Shown here: positions 57,960-64,000 of the stretch, in pieces | Numbering within the stretch: the stretch's first letter is position 1 | Layout: every line of letters starts with the position of its first letter | Origin: Rhodeus uyekii | Lineage: Eukaryota; Chordata; Actinopteri; Cypriniformes; Acheilognathidae | Assembly (NCBI GenBank): GCA_037043235.1 | Contig: JAWRVZ010000131.1 | Location: forward strand, 186,001-250,000 | DNA: 64,000 bases | Direction of reading: 5' to 3' | Notes under the pieces: generated by a model | The model's input: the letters and a program-made list of their open reading frames with translations, nothing else | The model's database searches: none | Told to the model about the DNA's origin: nothing | Position numbers and translations under genes: made by a program

Positions 57960-58165
57960 TGTTCAAAATGTAATCACCTTTAATTCCTTTCAAACCTGTA
58001 TGACATTTGTTCTTCTATGGAAAAATATTGTACAAAATGTCCCAATTTTTCCTATTACCCAATGAAAGTCAGACTTGACCCTTCAATGTGGAATTCGCAA
58101 AATGTTTACTCTTGAAAGATGGGTCAGAAAATAATGACAGAATGAACTATCCCTTCTAATGTTGG
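57960..58165 (-). repeat. AAGGGATAGTTCA-family dispersed repeat
   Basis: The minus strand starts AGAAGGGATAGTTCATTCTG then TCATTATTTTCTGACCCA, the family's terminal phrase, and continues for ~200 bp. The 3' limit is approximate. Confidence 0.55.
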
Positions 58166-58202
58166 GATGAAATAGTGTTTTCTTCCCTACTATTGTCCCT
58201 AT

Positions 58203-58460
58203 TGTGTGTCTGTCGAATCGCTGTTCTCCACCTGGTTACTCTCGTGCTCTCCCAGTGCTTCTCCACTCACCTGTCTCGTCATCAATCACCTGATTAGTTT
58301 CGTTTGCTGTGTCTTATCCCCCAATCATCCTCTGTGTAGATCAACCCTGTAGTTTCCCTCAATCTTTGTCTATTCATGGCAGTGTAAAGCTGGTATGTTA
58401 GTGTTGAGTGTTACCCTTGTACCCTGCCTTTTGGAAATAAATCATGTAAATTGAACCTTC
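58203..58460 (+). mobile_element. 5' LTR of a Gypsy-like element
   Basis: It matches the split LTR at 59361-62470 over CTCCCAGTGCTTCTCCACTC, CATCAATCACCTGATTA, CCCAATCATCCTCTGTGTAG and TACCCTTGTACCCTGC with a GGAAATAAATC signal. Direct repeats flanking an internal region define it as one LTR of a pair. Ends are approximate. Confidence 0.7.
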
Positions 58461-59360
58461 TGAACAGACCTCCAAATATGAATTATGCAAGACAATTCTC
58501 CACGATTTCCTGCAAAAGCCAGGACTTTTAAAGCTATGCCACAGACTTTGTCTCGTAACCACTGCTACTTTTTAACGACGATCAAACCTTTATTTTGGAT
58601 CAGGGCAAAATACCACCGTCCAATAGACCTCCCAGACACCACAGGACTGCCGTGAAGCCATTCTAAGGTGTGTGGAGAGTGTCCACGAAGTAGCCACAGC
58701 CTGTCTCATCCTCTTCATCCACCTCTCCAGTGCCCGCTATTTGTCAGTCAGCACCAGCGCCCGCTACTCGACAGTCTGCACTGGACCCTGCTACTCATCA
58801 GCCTGATCCAGGGATCATAAAAACTGATTGTTACCCAGCGGTATGGGTGCTGGCAGTCGTGGCCACTACTCTGTTGTCTGTGTGGGTGGCACACACAACA
58901 GTCACAAAAACCTCCATCCGTCTCTAAGCCTGTACCTGAAATCTCATCGACACCAGAGGCTTTTCCCCAGTGTCCTCTTGTGCCTGAGCCTTCTGCCAAG
59001 TGCCCTCTTGGGCCCAAGCCTTCTTCCGAGTGCCCTCTAGCGCCCAAGCCAGCTCCCAAGTGCTCTCTAGTCCCTGAACCAAATCTTCTACACCAGTCGG
59101 GTGCTTCTCCCAAGACAATCTTTTTTGGGGGGGCTGTATGATGGTGGCCGAAGGCAGTAAGGCCACGGAGACTTAGTCAAGGACACCTGAGCTGCCAACA
59201 CCGTCATGGAAGCCTGTGCTGCCCTGGCTCCCTGAACTTCTGGTGCTGCCTTCGAAGGCTGGGTGAGCCTGACTTCCTGATCTCACGGCACCACCCTGGA
59301 GGCCCCTCTGATTGGTTCCTGTTCCCTGGAGACCCCCCTGTATCGGTTACGTGTCTACTA
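58461..59360 (+). pseudogene. Gypsy-like gag remnant with decapeptide repeat
   Basis: Internal region between the two LTRs. One frame from about 58930 reads VPEISSTPEAFP and then a 10-residue unit, CPLxPxPxxx, four times (58971-59088), encoded by a 30-bp tandem repeat. A stop follows at about 59137, after ASPKTIFFGG. Further downstream is proline/tryptophan-rich decayed sequence up to the LTR. No pol motifs, so it is non-autonomous. Confidence 0.6.
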
Positions 59361-60218
59361 TGTTGTCGTGTCTCTGTTCTCTTTCTGGTTCCTCCCATGC
59401 TCTCCCAGTGTTTCTCCACTCACCTGTCTCATCATCAATCACCTCATTATTCTTTTCAGCTGTGTGTTATCCCCAATCATCCTCTGTGTATATCAGCCCT
59501 GTGGTTTCCCTCAGTCTTTGTTTGTTCGTGTCAGTGGTAACCCTTTCGCGCGTACGATCACACCGGTGTGATCAGTCTTGGCTGGGCCCTGGAGGGTACG
59601 ATCACACCGGTGTGATTAGAACGTTCGTGCTTCACGTCATCAACTGCTAAATTCAAACGTGTTTTTGCGCGTCATCTGGCGCCGATTCAAAGACGGGCGC
59701 GTTTAAAGCTTGTCATATATCACAACTACTTAGTGTTTTCAACCACATAAGGTTTATTTTCGTTACAGACATTTAAATACTCATAAGTACTCGCAAAACA
59801 ATACATCTCTAGTATCTAGTATACATCTCTAGTTTGAAAAATTCACACTGACGTCCATAAAAGCAGAAATAGCAATCATTCATTTATAAATTGATCAGAT
59901 AAATCAGATACACATTGCATAGGTAACTATAAAGTTCACTTTATTCTTCTCTCACTTCTCTGGTCACTTACTGTCCCGTTTTTCGGGAGAAGCGACTGAA
60001 TTTGCGTTATAAATCAGACCGATCAGATTCTCCGAACTGCAGCGCAAACAAACATGGCGGCGCCCTTCGCGCATCATAGATCAGTTAATAAAGATCATTA
60101 TAAAAGTTTTTAAAAGACAAAACACATTCATTTCCACATATTTGAGAATCTAAATATAAGGTAGTTGATAACATAGCCAACAAGTGTGTGAATATTTTGA
60201 ATTAATAAGACATACATT

Positions 60219-61534
60219 CAGAGCCGGCGCCAGCCGAGTCCTGAAGAGGGGGCGTGTGAAATACTGAAAGGGGGCGGTGATCACATAAACAGGGTGTTTT
60301 TTTATTTTTTTTTATTTTAATAAACAATATCGAGTCTATAAAACACTAAAGTACAACAAATAAATTGATAAAAACACTCGTTGAAGCTTCATACACACCC
60401 GGACATTTGACTGCACACTTTTTTCACAATGTTGATTCTTCTTGCAATCATAATGCAATATACTGTGTGTGGCCTACATTAAACATTTAAATAAAAGGGT
60501 TGCTGAGCTGTTTACACAGTCATATAGCCTAAAATAAAAGAGCCTACACAGGGCAAGGAAATAAGAATGCAAAAAAACAGCCTTACCAGAGCATGCGCGA
60601 AGCAAAGGGAAGCTTCACTCACGAATCGCGCACCGGTATTTGTCGCGCTCCTAGCCTACTTGTAGCCATTAAAACAAGTTTTTAGTTTCAGTTTAAATAT
60701 TATAGGCTAATGTTACTTTTTAATTTCATTTACGTTGAAAAGTGAACAGGACATCACATAAGATTACGTAAGAATATGTCAGAAGAATAGTGATCACATA
60801 AACAGGCTTTTTAAAAAATATAATCATCACATAAACGGCATTTATTTACGACAAGGAAAACTGATGCCGAATCTCCTTGCTTCGAATATTCTAGCCATTC
60901 CCTATCGTTGTACCAATTTTGCGAAAATGACCGCTGACAGTCATTTATATGTTGCTGTTTCTTTGGAAACTGTTTTAAACAAACCTGGCCTGGCTTGTCT
61001 TTACCGAGATCCTCTGGTGCACTGGACAGTGACGGTGACTCTTTGCTTTTGGACGGCTGAGTAACTGCCACCAGTCCAGTGGCGTAAGCGGGCCTGCATT
61101 GTCAGGTGAAGCAAAACTTTAAGTAGCAGGTGTTGTGGTAGACTCTGTCTTTTTAATCCACTTTCGAATATACATTTTGAAACAAGAGTAATGATCATCC
61201 GTAGTAGCTTCGAAAAATTAATTAATTGTGTATGTTCTGGTGCGCGAGAAATGTAATGTGACGTTAGAGTGGGGGTGGGGAAGCACGCTAGTCAAACGAC
61301 ACGACCAATCAAAATTCGACTTTGCCTAACAGACTTTTCTTTACTAAAATGTTGCTATTTAAGATTAATATTGACTCTAACTGGAAGAAAGGGCAATTGG
61401 CAAATGTAATTTTTTTAAATAAAATATTTTATTTATCATTAAAATCACTTTAACATTCATGGTGATCTGAGGGGGCGGGAGAGTCCCGGTGAGGGGGCGT
61501 CGCCCCCTCACGCCCCCCCGTGGCGCCGGCCCTG
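60219..61534 (-). mobile_element. hAT element nested in piggyBac
   Basis: The ends CAGAGCCGGCGCCAGC and, inverted, CAGGGCCGGCGCCAC are hAT-like. The exact 8-bp duplication CATACATT flanks it (60211-60218 and 61535-61542). Subterminal GTGATCACATAAACAGG recurs at 60277 and about 60790, and GGGGGCG units lie near both ends. 1316 bp is too short for a full transposase. Confidence 0.93.
60811..61071 (-). pseudogene. TTF-type zinc-finger exon of a hAT transposase
   Basis: The 86-residue frame reads LKQFPKKQQ, RSFSQNWYNDREWLEYSKQG, DSASVF, ending CRLCDDYIF. The WY...WLEYS...D pattern matches the TTF/BED-like DNA-binding module at the N-terminus of some hAT transposases (ZMYM-like). The usual Cys pair after DSA(F/V)C is displaced, so a small insertion separates it. 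The RNase H-fold core and dimerisation region are absent. A deleted transposase gene. Confidence 0.65.
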
Positions 61535-61720
61535 CATACATTAAATAAATGCGATGCACATGTCATAAAGCGCTTCTGAGGCTGCCGTGTGTAAAACGTG
61601 ACAAGCATGACGCGTCGCCATGGGAACCATAAGGTAAACATTCTAAAATAACGGTCGTCTAAATAAAACTCACGCTGTGGGGTCAGAGAAAATATTTAGA
61701 ACTTACGTGCAAAAGGGTTA

Positions 61721-62365
61721 AGGGCCAGTCACACAGCCGATCACGCATGAATCACCCACAAATCACGCACAGATTGGGTTTGTGCGTGCTTGTGCATTGA
61801 GAAATTGACCAAAGTATTCCACAAACATTTGACGCACTCCCAATGCATGAATCACTGACGGTGCGCGTCCAAACACTTGTACAAGCACATACAAGCACTT
61901 TCAGAATCCACATTGTCAGTGGATGTCAGTGGAATGAACCTGATACATGTGCGTTCATGCGTGATATGAAGGTGGGGCGTCAGTGGACGGACGTGGACGT
62001 GCGCGGTTTCGAACCAGTTCCGACGCATAAACACTGACGGCCGACGCGTGTCGCGCGCATAGTCACGCATACTCGACGCATAAACTACGCACGCCGACTC
62101 ATGAATAATGCACACCGGCGCACAGTTGTGCGTTGGAAAAATTTTGAAACGTTCAAAACTCAAAATCAAAAGTGATTGTAAGTGGATGTGTATCGAAGGC
62201 GCTTTGTGCGTACAAAGCGCCTTCGATACACATCCACTTACAATCACTGACGGTCCACATTTGTTCCACCAACAAATTACGCATACGACGCACGCTCCGC
62301 GCAGAAACGAAAATCTGTGCGTAATTAGTGCGTGATTCATGCATTTTCGCTGTGTGACTGGCCCT
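61721..62365. mobile_element. Harbinger-type MITE with a central palindrome
   Basis: The ends AGGGCCAGTCACACAGC and, inverted, the same at 62349-62365 begin a TIR of roughly 60 bp. The 3-bp duplication TTA flanks it (61718-61720 and 62366-62368), as in PIF/Harbinger elements. The body has CG-rich ACGCAT/GCGTG motifs and a near-perfect hairpin at 62171-62248. It encodes nothing convincing; the 198-residue minus frame crossing it is a by-product. Confidence 0.87.
62171..62248. repeat. 36-bp perfect inverted repeat
   Basis: Arms 62171-62206 and 62213-62248 are exact complements with a 6-base centre (TGCGTA). An RNA from either strand would form a perfect long stem-loop. Confidence 0.97.
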
Positions 62366-62470
62366 TTATTGTCTATGTTAGCATTGAGTGCTACCCTTGT
62401 ACCCTGCTTTTTGGAAATAAAGTCTGTAAATTGAATCTTCTTCTTCATCGTACATTCTTCCCTGCACCAA

Positions 62471-62865
62471 CCGTCGGCTTCTTGAAAATGTAAGGCGAGA
62501 CATGATTTTGTCCCTTGACTTTTAAATTGATTGGTTGGTTCTATGGTTACGATGTGCTATTTCTGTGATGTCGAGTGAGGGACAGTTTCTCCCTCCCTCG
62601 CACCAGTAAACAGATGTGACTGCCAGAGGGAGGGGATGTTTGATTAAAGATTACGAATGGCATTTTAAAAATAAATAAATAATATTGTGAACAGACACAT
62701 AATTTGTAATAAATGTTGCAATACTCTATACAAAAAATATTTATTGTCAAATTTGATTTCATGGTGACTTTAAGACTTTCTTTAGAAGAAAAAGAGTTTT
62801 TATTTACATTTTTAGGTGAACTTTTCCTTCAAATATCACATTCCAGCCTTTTTCTGTTTAACTCA
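62471..62865. other. Unassigned DNA with a repeat scrap
   Basis: A TTAGGTGAACTTTTCCTTCA stretch at 62813 resembles the inverted end of the AAGGGATAGTTCACC repeat. No gene. Confidence 0.4.
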
Positions 62866-63370
62866 AGTCAAGTCACCTTTACTTATATAGCGCTTTTTAC
62901 AATACAGATTGTTTAAAGCAGCTTTACAGTGGTCACATGAAAACATTATAAACAAAGTTTGTTTGGCTGAACGGCAGCCTTAAAAGAGCAGGCGAATTAA
63001 TACAATTGATGAATATTAAGTGTTAAGTTTTGATTATTGATTGATTTGATTGATTGATAGTTTGATTATTATATTGATAATTCAAGTCTAATATTAATTC
63101 TAATTAGGTCCGATTGGAGATGGGTTCATGATCTACACAGAGGAGGGTTTAGTAGAGTCACGATCTCCGCAGACACTTCAAGGCAGTGCTGTGCTCGTGT
63201 CCAGGTGCAGGTCCTTCATCTGATCTGGATACGGCCCGGATCCGGCTGACCACGGTAACCTCGGAATAAACAGAGAATAATATCAGCGTAGATGCCATTC
63301 TTCTTCTGATGTATCGAGTACATCAGATGTTATTGGAATAGGAAAGTTTAAGGAAGTGTATATTCTGAGT
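62866..63370 (-). repeat. Cyprinid dispersed repeat, TCAAGTCAAGTCACC family
   Basis: It begins TCAAGTCAAGTCACCTTTAC and TATATAGCGCTTTTTACAAT, followed by CAGATTGTTTAAAGCAGC and, further in, CTGGATACGGCCCGGATCCG and AGCGTAGATGCCATTC. I recognise this order from a very common repeat of zebrafish-type genomes. The copy at 22360-22632 is in the opposite orientation. The class is not certain. Confidence 0.6.
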
Positions 63371-64000
63371 GTTTAAACATTGCCTATGTTATAAAGCCAA
63401 AGCCTGTAGTCCAAGTTTTAAACCAACAGCATTACAGTAAAACACTCCATAATGAGAATTTCGTTTTCCAACTTCACAGTGTTTGTAATTTCAAACACAC
63501 AGAGATTGGATTACACTTCACTCACAACACCAAAAGGAACCATGTGAAATGAATGACTGAACTGTTCACAACTGCACATGCCTACAGTGTTGAATGTCAA
63601 ATCTAGTGCAAGGAGAAGTCCTTGGTGAGCTGAGTGAAATGTGTCAACACAATCAAACAATCTTGAGTGCGGTCTCTTACACTTTATAGTCAGTTGTTCC
63701 TTGGAAAACACAGACATCTTGTTTCAACTTTCAAAGCATGAGAGATTGGATAAATTATCTGGCAGTCTTAAAAGCATGTAAAATTGCAACAAAGCAGCAA
63801 AAAGTACAGTTGTTATATAGTCCAGTTGTGAGGAACTATTTTAGCTCTTCTCATATTGAATTTGATACTATTCATATCATTAGTCTATTGCCTGGGATTT
63901 AACTGCCATTATAACAAAATGTAAATGGAACTTAATATGAAACAAATCAATTCTGATGCATTCATTTAAAAAGTGAAAATTGAACTACTTTACAATGACA
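63371..64000. other. Unassigned DNA
   Basis: No gene or repeat boundary recognised. Confidence 0.45.

Larger units (their letters stand above)
59541..61717. mobile_element. piggyBac-like element, non-autonomous
   Basis: The left end CCCTTTCGCGCGTACGA and right end (inverted) CCCTTTTGCACGTAAGT are inverted repeats of piggyBac/Looper type. The right flank is TTAA (61718-61721); the left flank is GTAA (59537-59540), one change from TTAA. Near the left end the 16-bp palindrome ATCACACCGGTGTGAT occurs twice (59557-59572, 59601-59616). Without the nested hAT, about 0.86 kb remains and no transposase is visible. Confidence 0.82.
59361..62470 (+). mobile_element. 3' LTR of the Gypsy-like element, split by insertions
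   Basis: The first part (about 59361-59537) and the second part (about 62369-62470) together align with the LTR at 58203-58460. The gap is filled by a piggyBac-like element and a Harbinger-type MITE. The second part carries TGGAAATAAAGTC and ends near CCCTGCACCAACCG. Confidence 0.72.

Noticed and set aside
61852..62448. 198-residue minus-strand open frame
   Set aside because: Lies across the Harbinger MITE, its palindrome and the LTR; a peptide is repeated only because of the hairpin. No known domain.
58203..62470. CRISPR-like array from the repeated CCTCT/CCCAAGC units
   Set aside because: Units are contiguous 30-bp coding repeats without spacers, in a eukaryotic retroelement.

Overview
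The window looks like AT-rich, non-genic DNA from a cyprinid-type teleost genome. I recognise no complete host protein-coding gene, no tRNA or rRNA gene and no CRISPR array. The organism call rests on the repeats: Tc1 elements of fish type, DIRS1-like tyrosine-recombinase retrotransposons, many small Gypsy-type LTRs (TGTCA...TGACA or ...TAACA) with 5-bp target duplications, dispersed repeats carrying the fish phrases AAGGGATAGTTCACCCAAAA and TCAAGTCAAGTCACCTTTA, plus piggyBac, hAT, Harbinger-like and Tigger-like elements. The family names come from memory of fish repeats. The boundaries and target-site duplications were read directly from the sequence.

Layout. 1-7 kb: unassigned DNA, one truncated LTR and one solo LTR (5697-5987). 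7.0-9.4 kb: a decayed Gypsy-like element whose 3' LTR is split by a Tigger-like element (8513-9381). 12.4-14.7 kb: a DIRS gag fragment between inverted repeats, abutting a hAT 5' end and a Tigger-like end. 17-31 kb: solo LTRs (18364, 24475), a DIRS terminal repeat (20.8 kb), a deleted Tc1 (24.99-25.79 kb), a minus-strand Gypsy 3' end (26.94-27.84 kb), and a second Tc1 (29.0-31.1 kb) holding two different LTRs. 31-38 kb: a DIRS recombinase remnant, Gypsy LTR and gag sequence, a LINE 3' end, a complex DIRS block with gag fused to recombinase, and a Gypsy RNase H fragment with its LTR. 39-55 kb: a 93-bp LTR remnant, a DIRS reverse-transcriptase block, three LTRs with exact target duplications (43400, 48318, 51772), a TA-flanked element carrying a THAP zinc-finger exon (46451-47462), and a Tc1 3' half. 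58.2-62.5 kb: a multi-level nest in which a Gypsy LTR is split by a piggyBac-like element that contains a hAT element, with a Harbinger-type MITE directly beside it.

The coding pieces do not work together as a pathway. They are independent transposon remnants: DIRS gag, RT and recombinase; Gypsy RNase H; Tc1 transposases; a hAT TTF zinc finger; a THAP DNA-binding exon. The best-preserved coding feature is the THAP exon, which keeps its zinc ligands and a strong splice donor. Between the repeats lie several high-complexity, AT/homeodomain-site-rich blocks (about 10.2, 15.2, 23.0, 28.4, 49.9-50.8 and 57.1-57.6 kb) that look like candidate conserved non-coding elements. That is inference only and needs a cross-species alignment.
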